A stretch of DNA of 64,000 bases from Paragemmobacter amnigenus (GTDB taxonomy: Bacteria; Pseudomonadota; Alphaproteobacteria; Rhodobacterales; Rhodobacteraceae), in assembly GCF_009908265.2 (NCBI RefSeq), contig NZ_JAAATX020000006.1, positions 1 through 64,000 of the forward strand, written 5' to 3'. Shown here in pieces: positions 16,353 through 26,283 of this stretch. Each line of letters starts with the position of its first letter. The first letter of the stretch is position 1. A program made the translations under genes and the position numbers. Under the pieces are notes generated by a model. That model was not told the origin of the DNA. It was given only the letters and a program-made list of their open reading frames with translations, and ran no database searches.

Positions 16353-17422
16353 CGGAACTGGCCGAAATCCTGAAGGCGCGCATCCGGGCCACGGGTCCGA
16401 TGACCCTTGCCGATTACATGGCCGACTGCCTGCTCCACCCGACCCACGGCTATTACGCCACCCGCGATCCCTTTGGCGCACAAGGCGATTTCACCACCGC
16501 GCCGGAAATCAGCCAGATGTTCGGCGAGCTCATGGGCCTCTGTCTTGCCCAGACATGGCTCGACCAAGGCTCGCCCGCCCCCTTCACCCTTGCCGAACTC
16601 GGCCCCGGTCGCGGCACGCTGATGGCCGACATCCTGCGCGCCACCCGCGCCGTGCCGGGCTTCCACGCCGCTGCCACTGTCACGCTGGTCGAGGCGTCTC
16701 CCACCCTCCGCCGGATCCAGCGCACCACGCTCGGCCCCCACCCCGTCACATGGGCCGACACGGTGGAATCCCTGCCCGAAGCCCCCATCTTCCTGATTGC
16801 CAACGAATTCTTCGACGCCCTCCCGATCCGCCAATTCACCCGTCAGGGGGGCGGCTGGGCCGAAACCGTGGTGGGCCTGACCGACGACCACCTCACCCTC
16901 GGCCGCACGCCCCCCGCCCCCATCGCGGCACTCACCCACCGCCTGACCGACACACGCGACGGCGACATCATCGAAACCTGCCCCGCCGCCGCACCCGTCA
17001 TGGCCCGCCTCGGCCACCTCATCGCCACCCATGGCGGCGCGGCCATCCTGATCGACTACGGCGATGCGCGCTCCCTCGGGGATACCTTCCAGGCCCTTGA
17101 AAACCACCGCTTCACCGACCCCCTGGCCCATCCCGGCAATGCCGACCTGACCGCCCATGTCGATTTCGGCGCCCTTGCCGCCGCCGCCACCCCGGCCAAG
17201 GCCAGCCGCCTGATCGCCCAAGGCGACCTCCTCAGACGCCTCGGCATCGACGCCCGCGCCGCCCGCCTTGCTCAATCCCTGACCGGCGACGCCCTGCAAT
17301 CCCACCTCGCCGCGCATCACCGCTTGACCGACCCGCAGGAAATGGGTTCGCTGTTCAAGGCGCTGGCGATCCACCCGCCCCACCTGCCGCCCCCGCCCGG
17401 ATTCGACGCCCAAGATGCTTGA
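16349..17422 (+). CDS. MidA/NDUFAF7-like SAM-dependent methyltransferase
   Basis: This 357-residue protein belongs to the MidA family (PF02636). It has the N-terminal [26 protein letters not shown] signature (given here as [14 protein letters not shown] and [16 protein letters not shown]) and the SAM-binding loop [17 protein letters not shown] near residue 85. A second conserved block is [16 protein letters not shown]. The mitochondrial homologue methylates an arginine of a complex I subunit; the bacterial target is not known. It overlaps lgt by 4 bases and pgeF by 8 bases, so the three genes form a tight operon. Confidence 0.9.
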   Translation: MTELAEILKARIRATGPMTLADYMADCLLHPTHGYYATRDPFGAQGDFTTAPEISQMFGELMGLCLAQTWLDQGSPAPFTLAELGPGRGTLMADILRATRAVPGFHAAATVTLVEASPTLRRIQRTTLGPHPVTWADTVESLPEAPIFLIANEFFDALPIRQFTRQGGGWAETVVGLTDDHLTLGRTPPAPIAALTHRLTDTRDGDIIETCPAAAPVMARLGHLIATHGGAAILIDYGDARSLGDTFQALENHRFTDPLAHPGNADLTAHVDFGALAAAATPAKASRLIAQGDLLRRLGIDARAARLAQSLTGDALQSHLAAHHRLTDPQEMGSLFKALAIHPPHLPPPPGFDAQDA

Positions 17423-18164
17423 AAAGATCACCTCCGACGCGCTCGCCGCCCGCCACGGCTTCTTCACCCGCAAGGGCGGGGCCTCCTCGGGCATCTTCGC
17501 GGGGCTGAACTGCGGCCCGGGATCCTCGGATCAGGCCGAGGTGGTGGCGATCAACCGCGCAAGGGTGGCCGAGGCGATGGGCGTCGCCCCCGACCACCTG
17601 CTGTCGGTCCACCAGATCCACTCTCCCGACGTGATCCACGTCACCGCGCCGCTTGCCGACAAACCCCGCGCCGACGCCATGGTCACCGCGACACCCGGCC
17701 TTGCACTGGGCGTGCTGACCGCCGATTGCCAGCCCGTCCTGTTCCATGACGCTCAGGCGCGCATCATCGGCGCGGCCCATGCCGGATGGCGCGGCACCCG
17801 CGACGGCGTGCTCGAGGCGACCGTGGACGCCATGGTCGCCCTCGGCGCCCGCCGCGACAACATCACCGCCGTCATCGGCCCCACCATCAGCCAATCCGCC
17901 TACGAGGTCGGCCCCGAATTCTTCGAGAATTTCACCGATGACGACCGCGACAATGCCCGCTTCTTCATCGCGGGCCAGAACGGGCGCTATCTCTTCGACC
18001 TGCCAGCCTTCGGTCTGTCGCGCCTGCGCGCGGCGGGCGTGGGCCATGCCGAATGGACCCGCCACTGCACCTATCGCGATTCGGAGCGGTTCTTCTCCTA
18101 CCGCCGCACCACCCACGCGGCCGAGGCCGATTATGGCCGCCTGATCAGCGTCATCCGCCTCTGA
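17415..18164 (+). CDS. pgeF: Peptidoglycan editing factor PgeF (YfiH, multicopper polyphenol oxidase fold)
   Basis: This 249-residue YfiH-type protein has the family metal and active-site residues: HGFFTRKGGASSGIF at the N-terminus, LTADCQPVLFHD and AAHAGWRGTRDGVL in the middle, and the C-terminal TRHCTYRDSERFFSYRR. PgeF hydrolyses mis-incorporated serine from peptidoglycan precursors and related proteins act as purine nucleoside phosphorylases; which applies here is not decided by sequence. It overlaps the methyltransferase by 8 bases. Confidence 0.93.
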   Translation: MLEKITSDALAARHGFFTRKGGASSGIFAGLNCGPGSSDQAEVVAINRARVAEAMGVAPDHLLSVHQIHSPDVIHVTAPLADKPRADAMVTATPGLALGVLTADCQPVLFHDAQARIIGAAHAGWRGTRDGVLEATVDAMVALGARRDNITAVIGPTISQSAYEVGPEFFENFTDDDRDNARFFIAGQNGRYLFDLPAFGLSRLRAAGVGHAEWTRHCTYRDSERFFSYRRTTHAAEADYGRLISVIRL

Positions 18165-18172
18165 TTGCGGCG

Positions 18173-18388
18173 ACAATCCGGCACGGGGCCGCCACGGGAT
18201 TGTCGCATTTCCCGAAACAATCCCGCGCCATTGTCACGCCCACGGAAACACCCCTGAGATTCCAGACACTTAGACCCCGTTATCCTTTCGGGCAACGCCG
18301 CCACAATCCCCGCCAGACCGCCCCGATCCGGCCCGCATTTTCCACGCGGGCGGCCAAAACACTGCCGCAAACCGGCGTCAGATTGTCC
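18173..18388. promoter_or_regulatory. Cluster of six ACAATC half-sites
   Basis: ACAATCC or its complement occurs at 18173, 18197, 18217, 18303 and 18381, with a shorter ATTGTC at 18230. Two pairs are inverted (18173 with 18197; 18217 with 18230). The 267-base gap between pgeF and the 51-residue gene otherwise shows no gene. Clustered half-sites suggest binding of a regulator, but none can be named. Confidence 0.3.
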
Positions 18389-18431
18389 TCAACAGGGACG
18401 CAGCGCCCAAGACATCGCAAGACGGAGACGG

Positions 18432-18587
18432 ATGATGAAAAAGGAACGCCGCTGGCTCAAATCGGTTCTCGCCGCCAGCCTCGACCCCACCCCCGCCCTG
18501 CCGTGGCAGCGCGGCAGCCGCCGCCGCCCCGAAGCGGTGAAGGCCACCCCCGCCCCGCTGAAACCGCGCGCCATGGCCGCGCGCTGA
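18432..18587 (+). CDS. Small basic protein (51 aa) of unknown function
   Basis: Two consecutive ATG codons (18432, 18435) follow a ggaga ribosome-binding site. The product starts MMKKERRWLKSVLAAS, continues with DPTPALPWQRGSRRRPEA, and ends in a proline, alanine and arginine-rich tail (KPRAMAAR). It has no membrane segment. The ribosome-binding site and the terminator-like hairpin just downstream support a real gene. I recall similar short proteins in Rhodobacteraceae but not a function. Confidence 0.6.
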   Translation: MMKKERRWLKSVLAASLDPTPALPWQRGSRRRPEAVKATPAPLKPRAMAAR

Positions 18588-18602
18588 TCCGTCGGCCCGA
18601 AA

Positions 18603-18632
18603 CGAAAAAGGCCGGGCCCCGCGCCCGGCCTT
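18603..18632 (-). terminator. Terminator of the Lrp gene (possibly bidirectional)
   Basis: A perfect 10-bp stem, aaggccgggc at 18608-18617 and gcccggcctt at 18623-18632, reads into TTTTTCGTTTC on the minus strand, downstream of lrp. On the plus strand it ends the 51-residue gene with a poorer T-tract. Confidence 0.8.
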
Positions 18633-18654
18633 CGCCATTTCCAACCGTGGGACG

Positions 18655-19155
18655 TCAGGCCGTCCGCGCCAACCGCGCCTCCAGCACGTCGAAAGGCACG
18701 CCGGGCTGATCCTTGGCACATCGGATCACCAGCGAGGTCTTGACCGTCGCCACATTCTCGGCCTTCAGCAACTCGCCCGTCAGAAAGCTCTGGAAGGTGG
18801 ACAGGTCTGGGGCCACGCATTTCAGGATGAAATCGATCTCGCCGTTCAGCATGTGGCACTCGCGGACCAGCGGCCAGTTGCGGCACCGCTCTTCGAAGGT
18901 CGCAAGATCCGCCTCGGCCTGCGACTGCAAGCGCACCATGGCAAAGACCTGCACCTCGAAGCCCAGCTCGCGTGCGTCGATATCGGCGTGATAGCCCTTG
19001 ATATACCCCGCCTCCTCCAATGTCCGCACGCGGCGCAGGCAGGGCGGCGCGGAAATCCCCACACGGCTGGCCAGTTCCACATTCGTCATCCGCCCGTCGG
19101 CCTGCAATTCCGCAAGGATATGTCGGTCGATGGGGTCGAGCTTCGATCCAGCCAT
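18655..19155 (-). CDS. Lrp/AsnC-family transcriptional regulator
   Basis: This 166-residue protein has an N-terminal helix-turn-helix (LDPIDRHILAELQADGR, NVELASRVGISAPPCLRRVR, about residues 6-43) and a C-terminal RAM domain (VFAMVRLQSQAEADL, MLNGEIDFILKCVA, LVIRCAKDQPGVPF). Such proteins respond to amino acids. The ATG is 226 bases from the divergent trxB start, and the shared intergenic region carries a GTTTCAA direct repeat 32 bp apart that could be its own operator. The identity of the ligand is not visible. Confidence 0.9.
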   Translation of the reverse strand: MAGSKLDPIDRHILAELQADGRMTNVELASRVGISAPPCLRRVRTLEEAGYIKGYHADIDARELGFEVQVFAMVRLQSQAEADLATFEERCRNWPLVRECHMLNGEIDFILKCVAPDLSTFQSFLTGELLKAENVATVKTSLVIRCAKDQPGVPFDVLEARLARTA

Positions 19156-19210
19156 GGCGATTGGTTCCCTTGTTCCGGTCTATGACGGCATACCGGACTT
19201 TCGGCTGTAG

Positions 19211-20320
<1,110 letters not shown>

Positions 20321-20321
20321 C

Positions 20322-20431
20322 GGTAAATTTCTGACGCAGAAATTTACCCGGAATTTGACGCAAATTTCGGGCCTCGGCGTCAGACCGTTTCCTGTGTCAG
20401 GAAACGGCGCGGACCCTGCGTCAGGGTCCGC
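20322..20431 (+). repeat. Hairpin array 2 (four hairpins)
   Basis: Hairpins lie at 20322-20348 (12-bp stem, arm ggtaaatttctg, loop acg), 20348-20370 (arm ccggaatttg, one G-T pair, loop acg), 20385-20407 (10 bp, ccgtttcctg, loop tgt) and 20409-20431 (10 bp, gcggaccctg, loop cgt). All loops are closed by TG/CA. Cores read TGACGCA twice, then TGTGTCA and TGCGTCA: forward, forward, reverse, reverse. The trxB stop is one base before the first stem and forms TGACG. Confidence 0.92.
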
Positions 20432-20642
20432 CTTCTCGGCACAAGGCAAAGGGCGAAACACTCTCCACCCTCCTTGCACCGCGCCGGAACAGCGTTCCAC
20501 CCCGCACCCGATGCGCGGCATTTCTGCCCTATTGCGCGCCCTTTACCCTTGTTTGCTGGAATTCCGTCCGCCAAAGGCGTAAAGCGCGCCGCAACAGGCG
20601 GGGTCACCCGCCGCCGGAACATCACCCAGAGGCCCGTTTCAG

Positions 20643-22349
20643 ATGACGCTGTCCAATACCGCCCCGATCCCCGAACTCTACGTCTCGCCCGAATCCGCGC
20701 AGAAGCTGAAGCACGAGGCGGGCAACCTGCCCTCGTGGGATCTCACCCCGCGTCAGGTCTGCGATCTGGAACTGCTGATGAACGGCGGCTTTTTCCCGCT
20801 CAAGGGCTTCCAGTCCGAGGCCGACTATAACGGCACCGTCGAAAACATGCGCACCGCCGACGGCACGCTCTGGCCGATCCCGGTGACGCTCGACGTGTCC
20901 GAGAAGTTTGCCGAAACCGTCGCCCCCGGTCAGGACATCGCCCTGCGCGATCAGGAAGGCGTGATCCTCGCCATCCTGTCGATCACCGACAAATGGACGC
21001 CCAACAAGGCGAACGAGGCGGAAAAGGTCTTCGGCGCCGACGACCTCGCCCACCCTGCCGTCAACTACCTGCACAACGTCGCGGGCCCCGTCTATCTGGG
21101 CGGCCCGATCACCGGCATCCAGCAGCCCGTCCATTACGACTTCCGCGCCCGCCGCGACACGCCGAACGAACTGCGCGCCTTCTTCCGCAAGATGGGCTGG
21201 CGCCGCATCGTGGCCTTCCAGACCCGCAACCCGCTGCACCGCGCCCATCAGGAACTCACCTTCCGCGCCGCGAAAGAGGCAGAGGCCAACCTCCTCATCC
21301 ATCCCGTCGTCGGCATGACGAAACCGGGCGACGTGGACCACTTCACCCGCGTCCGCTGCTACGAGGCGGTGCTGGACCAATACCCCGCCTCCACCACGCA
21401 CCTGTCGCTCCTGAACCTCGCCATGCGCATGGGCGGCCCGCGCGAGGCGCTGTGGCACGCCATCATCCGCAAGAACCACGGCCTGACCCATTTCATCGTG
21501 GGCCGCGACCATGCCGGTCCGGGCAAGAACAGCCAGGGCAAGGATTTCTACGACCCCTACGCCGCCCAGACGCTGGTGGCCGAACATCAAAAGGAAATCG
21601 GCATCGAGATGGTCGATTTCAAACAGATGGTCTACGTGCAGGAAAAGGCCCAGTACTACCCCGTGGACGAGGTGCCGGAAGGCTCCACCGTGCTGGACAT
21701 CTCGGGCACCGAACTGCGCCGCCGCCTGCGCGAAGGGCTGGAGATCCCCGACTGGTTCTCCTTCCCGCAAGTGGTGCAGGAACTCCGCCGCACCTCGCCC
21801 CCGCGCTCCAAGCAGGGCTTCACCGTGTTCTTCACGGGCCTTTCCGGTTCCGGCAAATCCACCATCGCCAACGCGCTGATGGTGAAACTGATGGAAATGG
21901 GCGGCCGCCCCGTCACGCTCTTGGACGGTGACGTGGTGCGCAAGCACCTGTCGTCGGAACTCGGCTTCTCCAAGGAACACCGCGACATCAACATCCGCCG
22001 CATCGGCTATGTGGCGTCCGAGATCACCAAGAACGGCGGCATCGCCATCTGCGCCCCCATCGCGCCCTACACCGCCACACGGCGGGCCGTGCGCGAGATG
22101 ATCGAGGCCTTCGGCGCCTTCATCGAAGTCCATGTCGCAACCTCCATCGAGGAATGCGAACGCCGCGACCGCAAGGGCCTGTACAAACTGGCGCGCGAGG
22201 GCAAGATCAAGGAATTCACCGGCATCTCCGACCCCTACGAGGCCCCGACCAAGGCGGAACTCGTGGTGGATACCGAAGGCACCGACGTGGATTACTGCGC
22301 CCAGCAGGTGATCCTGAAGCTGGAAAGCATGGGTCTGATCAAGGCGTAA
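20643..22349 (+). CDS. Bifunctional sulfate adenylyltransferase / adenylylsulfate kinase
   Basis: This 568-residue fusion activates sulfate to APS and then PAPS. The N-terminal ATP sulfurylase (about residues 1-385) shows the nucleotide-binding QTRNPLHRAHQEL motif near 195 and VGRDHAGPG near 287. The C-terminal APS kinase has an intact P-loop GLSGSGKSTIANAL near 397 and LDGDVVRKHLSSELGFS, so both activities look functional. This order, sulfurylase then kinase, is the fungal and Aquifex-like arrangement rather than the animal one. The ribosome-binding site is weak (agagg). PAPS could serve the assimilatory pathway and the sulfotransferase at 10.8 kb. Confidence 0.94.
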   Translation: MTLSNTAPIPELYVSPESAQKLKHEAGNLPSWDLTPRQVCDLELLMNGGFFPLKGFQSEADYNGTVENMRTADGTLWPIPVTLDVSEKFAETVAPGQDIALRDQEGVILAILSITDKWTPNKANEAEKVFGADDLAHPAVNYLHNVAGPVYLGGPITGIQQPVHYDFRARRDTPNELRAFFRKMGWRRIVAFQTRNPLHRAHQELTFRAAKEAEANLLIHPVVGMTKPGDVDHFTRVRCYEAVLDQYPASTTHLSLLNLAMRMGGPREALWHAIIRKNHGLTHFIVGRDHAGPGKNSQGKDFYDPYAAQTLVAEHQKEIGIEMVDFKQMVYVQEKAQYYPVDEVPEGSTVLDISGTELRRRLREGLEIPDWFSFPQVVQELRRTSPPRSKQGFTVFFTGLSGSGKSTIANALMVKLMEMGGRPVTLLDGDVVRKHLSSELGFSKEHRDINIRRIGYVASEITKNGGIAICAPIAPYTATRRAVREMIEAFGAFIEVHVATSIEECERRDRKGLYKLAREGKIKEFTGISDPYEAPTKAELVVDTEGTDVDYCAQQVILKLESMGLIKA

Positions 22350-22365
22350 AGGGGGGTCGCCTGAC

Positions 22366-22387
22366 GTAGGGCGGGGTTCACCCCGCC
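22366..22387. repeat. GGCGGGGTTCACCCCGCC hairpin repeat, copy 1
   Basis: ggcgggg and ccccgcc arms flank ttca. The same 20-odd bases recur at 23427-23447 and 33661-33682. Here it lies 17 bases after the sulfate-activation gene and may act as its transcript end, though no T-tract follows. Confidence 0.7.
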
Positions 22388-22435
22388 TGCCACCCCCTCG
22401 GTCTTCTCCCTGACACCCCGCGCAACGGCAAGTTC

Positions 22436-22575
22436 CGGCCCGTGCTACAGGTACGGGCCGCGCACGACCCGCCCCCCCCGGGGCGCGCGCATTCTGCGCA
22501 CTCCCCGGCGGGACGCGCGCGGCCCTACCGGCGGAGGGCGGAATGGCTCCACCGGAGCCTTTCCACCCTCCTTGC
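22436..22575 (+). repeat. Two-hairpin dispersed element, copy 1 (about 140 bp)
   Basis: Hairpin I is cggcccgt (22436-22443) with acgggccg (22453-22460). A shared core gacgcgcgcggccctacc follows near 22512. Hairpin II pairs ggaggg/ccctcc, ggaa/ttcc and ggctcc/ggagcc across 22533-22571. Copy 2 at 55408 keeps the core but changes both stems with compensation. The rest of the 278-base gap holds no gene. Confidence 0.75.
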
Positions 22576-22627
22576 ACTTCAAGAGGACAGGCACGCCGAT
22601 CCGAGCGGAGACAAAGGCAACACGCCC

Positions 22628-23248
22628 CTACCGCTCCGTCGCACCCTTCCCCGCCAGTATCCTCTCCCGAAACCCCGCGATCCGCCGCCGCCGCGTCTCG
22701 GCCCCCTTGGCCCCGCGCAGATTGACCACATAGCTCCGCTGCCGCCCCGGCGTCAGCGCATGGAACGCCCCGGCCAGCGCCAGATCGGCCTCCAGCGCCT
22801 CGACCAACTCATCCGGCAAATCCACCTCCGCCGCCACCTTCGGCGCGCGCCGCCCCGCCGCCGCATGGCCCATCGCCTCGGCCAGATAGGCGTGGATCAC
22901 GGGGGCCAACGCCTCCACCCGCCCCGCATCGGTGAACCGGATCGTATCGGGATACCGCGTATTCGGCCCCTGCCGCTCCATCACGCCTTCGGGGTCCGCC
23001 ATCAGGCCCGCGTCAAAGAAATTCAGCCGGAACTCCCCGCGCAACGCCCCGATCAGCACCACGTTCCGCCCTGCATGGACATAGCAGGGATGCCCCCATT
23101 TCACCGTCTCGACCAGCCCCGCCCCAAGACACAGCCGCCGCAGAGCCACCACCCCCGCCTCCCAGCGCAGCGCCGAACACTCCGCCGTGGCGAACCGCGC
23201 ACAGCGTCCGCAGCCCTTGGTGAAATAGTCAGCCGGGTCGGTGATCAT
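22628..23248 (-). CDS. YdeI/OmpD-associated (OmdA-like) family protein
   Basis: This 206-residue cytoplasmic protein has an N-terminal DUF1801-like half (VETVKWGHPCYVHAGRNVVLIGA, with FFDAGLMADPEG) and a C-terminal OmdA-type half (VDLPDELVEALEADLALAGAF with LTPGRQRSYV and ETRRRRIAGFRERILAGK). This is the usual architecture for YdeI/OmpD-associated proteins, whose biochemical role is not established. The start at 23248 has a strong ggaggg ribosome-binding site. Four cysteines cluster near the N-terminus (CGRCARFATAEC), which might bind a metal; that is only a guess. Confidence 0.85.
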   Translation of the reverse strand: MITDPADYFTKGCGRCARFATAECSALRWEAGVVALRRLCLGAGLVETVKWGHPCYVHAGRNVVLIGALRGEFRLNFFDAGLMADPEGVMERQGPNTRYPDTIRFTDAGRVEALAPVIHAYLAEAMGHAAAGRRAPKVAAEVDLPDELVEALEADLALAGAFHALTPGRQRSYVVNLRGAKGAETRRRRIAGFRERILAGKGATER

Positions 23249-23336
23249 GCGGCCCTCCGGACAGGATCACCGCATATTGGCACATCCGGATGGGCACGCC
23301 ACCCCCTGCCGCCCGACATCATCCCGATGGAACCCG

Positions 23337-23447
23337 CGCCCCGGGCCTGACCCGGGGCCTCCCCCGCAGCTGCACTCCGGAACCGCGAACGAGGTCCCGG
23401 TTCAAGCCCGGGACGCGTCGTCACCCGTAGGGCGGGGTTCACCCCGC
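23337..23447. repeat. CCCGGG inverted repeat copy 1 and TTCA hairpin copy 2
   Basis: Left arm cgccccgggcctgacccggg starts at 23337 and the right arm gaggtcccggttcaagcccg at 23391. This family recurs at 26219, 36620 and 41065. The gtagggcggggttcacccc hairpin copy follows at 23427-23447. Together they fill the gap between the OmdA-like and DUF1150 genes. Confidence 0.75.
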
Positions 23448-23470
23448 AACGGGCACCGCCCGCCGCGCCC

Positions 23471-23698
23471 TCAATGCACGTTCACCGGCGCCAGATCGTT
23501 CTGCCGCGCCAGCGCGAAGGCCAGCGCCCGGTCGCGCACCAGCGCCAGCCGGTCGCCATCCGCATCATGCAGCGCATAGATGGTCTTGAGCCCGCCCGCA
23601 TGCGCCTGCACCTCGGCCGGCAGGTCCGCCACCTTCACAGGGCGGACATAGACGATGCGCGTCGCCCCCTCGGGGATACCGTCGAATTTCACATCCAT
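23471..23698 (-). CDS. DUF1150 family protein
   Basis: This 75-residue protein (MDVKFDGIPEGATRIVYVRP, then GGLKTIYALHDADGDRLALV and a C-terminal FALARQNDLAPVNVH) matches the DUF1150 pattern. It starts 9 bases after the Hsp20 gene, the usual position for this family in Rhodobacteraceae, so it is co-transcribed and probably linked to the heat-shock response. No biochemical function is known for the family. Confidence 0.88.
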   Translation of the reverse strand: MDVKFDGIPEGATRIVYVRPVKVADLPAEVQAHAGGLKTIYALHDADGDRLALVRDRALAFALARQNDLAPVNVH

Positions 23699-23707
23699 GA
23701 CATCACC

Positions 23708-24130
23708 TCATTTCCGACCGTTGCGCGAACTGATGGCAATCGTCTGCACCACCGTCTCGGGCACCGCCCGCTTCAGGTCGATGTGCAACAGCCCGTGTTC
23801 CATGCTCGCCCCCGCGACCTCCACCCCGTCGGCCAGCACGAAACTGCGCTGGAAGGCGCGGCTTGCGATGCCACGGTGCAGATAGACCCGCTCGCCCGCC
23901 TCCTCGGCCTGACGGCCGCGCACGACAAGCTGCCGGTCCTCGACCGTGATCGCCAGATCCTCCTCGCGGAACCCCGCGACGGCCAGCGTGATGCGATAGG
24001 CGTTCTCGGCGGTGGCCTCGATGTTGAAGGGGGGATAGCCCTCGGACGACTTCGCCGTCCGTTCCACCAGCCGCTCAAGCTGCTCGAACCCCAGAAGGAA
24101 CGGGTGCGTGCCAAAGCTCAGTTTCGTCAT
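23708..24130 (-). CDS. Hsp20 / IbpA small heat-shock protein
   Basis: This 140-residue protein has the alpha-crystallin domain (NIEATAENAYRITLAVAGF, DRQLVVRGRQ, RVYLHRGIASRAFQRSFVLAD, LLHIDLKR) with the conserved FxREEDL region of Hsp20 proteins. It begins MTKLSFGTHPFLLGFEQLERL, as in rhizobial and Rhodobacter HspD/IbpA. It is an ATP-independent holdase that prevents aggregation. A possible heat-shock promoter lies about 70 bases upstream (24199-24228). DUF1150 follows. Confidence 0.93.
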   Translation of the reverse strand: MTKLSFGTHPFLLGFEQLERLVERTAKSSEGYPPFNIEATAENAYRITLAVAGFREEDLAITVEDRQLVVRGRQAEEAGERVYLHRGIASRAFQRSFVLADGVEVAGASMEHGLLHIDLKRAVPETVVQTIAISSRNGRK

Positions 24131-24198
24131 CGGTCATGCCCTTGCATCAAAGCGACATAGCACCGGCGGTCCCGATCGCGGCAACCTCCGGTCCTTGG

Positions 24199-24228
24199 AA
24201 TATGGGGCGCGCCCCGCCCGCCCGCAAG
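24199..24228 (-). promoter_or_regulatory. Candidate RpoH (sigma-32) promoter of the Hsp20 gene
   Basis: On the minus strand CTTGCGGG (24228-24221) is followed after 13 bases by CCCCATATT (24207-24199). This fits the layout of sigma-32 promoters (CTTGAAA, 11-15 bases, CCCCAT), with two mismatches in the first element. It lies about 70 bases before the Hsp20 start. Confidence 0.4.
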
Positions 24229-24305
24229 TCCCCCGCCACCTGCCCCAAGCCTGCGGATTTCCGCGTTTTTCCGACAGATTCCTTCCCGCAAGGGCAGAGA
24301 ATCAC

Positions 24306-24311
24306 TATAAT
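24306..24311 (+). promoter_or_regulatory. Consensus -10 box upstream of the YdcH-like gene
   Basis: A perfect TATAAT stands 43 bases before ATG 24354 in otherwise GC-rich DNA. No good -35 hexamer is seen 16-18 bases upstream, so activation by a regulator is possible. Confidence 0.4.
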
Positions 24312-24353
24312 GGTGCTAAGCAAGAAGAAGCACCCAGCCCGAAGGCCAAGGTC

Positions 24354-24572
24354 ATGAACGCGCCCAGCGAAATGAACTTCGAAGACATGCTCCGCATCCG
24401 GCTGGAGGTTCTGCGGCGCGAACACCGCGATCTTGACGAGGCGATCCACGCACTCGAAACCGCAGGCCGCCCCGACCAGCTGACCCTGCGGCGGCTGAAA
24501 AAGCAGAAGCTCGCGCTGAAAGACCAGATCGTGAAGCTGGAAGACCAACTCATCCCCGACATCATCGCCTGA
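24354..24572 (+). CDS. YdcH family (DUF465) small protein
   Basis: This 72-residue charged helical protein starts [20 protein letters not shown], contains [14 protein letters not shown] and [19 protein letters not shown], and ends LIPDIIA. The pattern is that of the DUF465/YdcH family, a short antiparallel coiled coil. ATG 24354 is preceded by aagg 6 bases away and by a consensus TATAAT. It lies 91 bases upstream of purE on the same strand. No function is known for the family. Confidence 0.85.
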   Translation: MNAPSEMNFEDMLRIRLEVLRREHRDLDEAIHALETAGRPDQLTLRRLKKQKLALKDQIVKLEDQLIPDIIA

Positions 24573-24663
24573 CCCGCCGGATGGGCGATTGCCCATCCCG
24601 TGGTGCTTGCCCCCACGCCCCAATCCACTATACCCGCCCCAACCGCAGGGAACGGAGGCGCAC

Positions 24664-25141
<478 letters not shown>

Positions 25142-25149
<8 letters not shown>

Positions 25150-26209
25150 CACCCTGCCCCCCGGCGCCACCATCGGCATCCTCGGCGGCGGCCAGCTTGG
25201 CCGGATGCTGTCCGTCGCGGCCTCGCGTCTCGGCTTCCGCACGCATATCTACGAACCCTCCGCGAACCCGCCCGCCGCCCATGTGGCGGACCGCGTGACG
25301 ACCGCCCCCTATGACGACCTCGCAGCACTCGCCGCCTTCGCGGCCTCCGTCGACGTCGTCACCTACGAATTCGAAAACATCCCCACCGCCGCGCTGGACG
25401 TGCTGGAGAAATCCCACCCCATCCGCCCCAACCGCCGCGCGCTGGCCGTTTCGCAGGACCGCATCGCGGAAAAGGATTTCCTCACCTCGCTCGGTCTGAC
25501 CACAGCCCCCTACGCGGCGGTGCAGACGCTCGACGACCTGCACCACGCCATCGCGAAGATCGGCACCCCCGCCATCCTGAAGACCACCCGCCTCGGCTAT
25601 GACGGCAAGGGTCAGGCCCGCCTGAAATCCCCCGCCGATGCCGAATCGGCACTCGCCCAGATGAACGGCGCCCCCGCCGTGCTGGAAGGCTTCATCGACT
25701 TCTCGCACGAGGTCAGCGTGATCGCCGCCCGCGGCACCGACGGCTCCGTCGCCTGCTATGATCCGGGCGAGAATGTGCACAAGGACGGCATCCTCTCCAC
25801 CACCACCATCCCCGCCCGCCTGTCGCCGTCCCAAAGAACCGACGCCATCCTGCTGGCCGCCCGCATCCTGAACGCGCTGGATTACGTCGGCGTCATGGGG
25901 GTCGAGCTCTTCGTCACCCGCGCCGGCCTCATCGTGAACGAGATCGCGCCGCGCGTGCACAACTCGGGTCACTGGACGCAGAACGGCTGCGCGGTGGACC
26001 AGTTCGAACAGCACATCCGCGCCGTGGCAGGCTGGCCGCTGGGCGACGGGTCGCGCCATTCCGACGTGGTGATGGAAAACCTGATCGGCGATGACATCCT
26101 CCGCGTGCCGCAGATCGCCCGCGAAAGGAACGCCGCCCTCCACCTGTACGGCAAGGCCGAGGCGCGACCGGGCCGCAAGATGGGCCATGTGAACCGGATC
26201 ACGGGCTAA
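25142..26209 (+). CDS. purK: N5-carboxyaminoimidazole ribonucleotide synthase
   Basis: This 355-residue ATP-grasp enzyme makes N5-CAIR from AIR, bicarbonate and ATP, feeding PurE. It shows the N-terminal [17 protein letters not shown], the ATP-grasp segments [14 protein letters not shown] and [29 protein letters not shown], with metal-binding acidic residues in place. It overlaps purE by 8 bases. A CCCGGG repeat follows 10 bases after its stop. Confidence 0.97.
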
Positions 26210-26218
26210 GGGAAAAAC

Positions 26219-26280
26219 GCGCCCCGGACTTGATCCGGGGCCTCCATAGCGCCACGAGGCCCCGGGTCAGGCCCGGGGCG
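26219..26280. repeat. CCCGGG inverted repeat, copy 2
   Basis: Left arm gccccggacttgatccgggg at 26221 and right arm ccccgggtcaggcccggggc to 26279 fill the gap between the convergent purK and lrgB genes. It could form a long hairpin and act as a two-way transcript barrier. Confidence 0.75.
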
Positions 26281-26283
26281 GGG

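Noticed and set aside
20322..20431. Ordinary Rho-independent terminators for the hairpin arrays
   Set aside because: None of the 16 or so hairpins has a T-tract, several stand in a row, and the loops are conserved, which plain terminators do not need.
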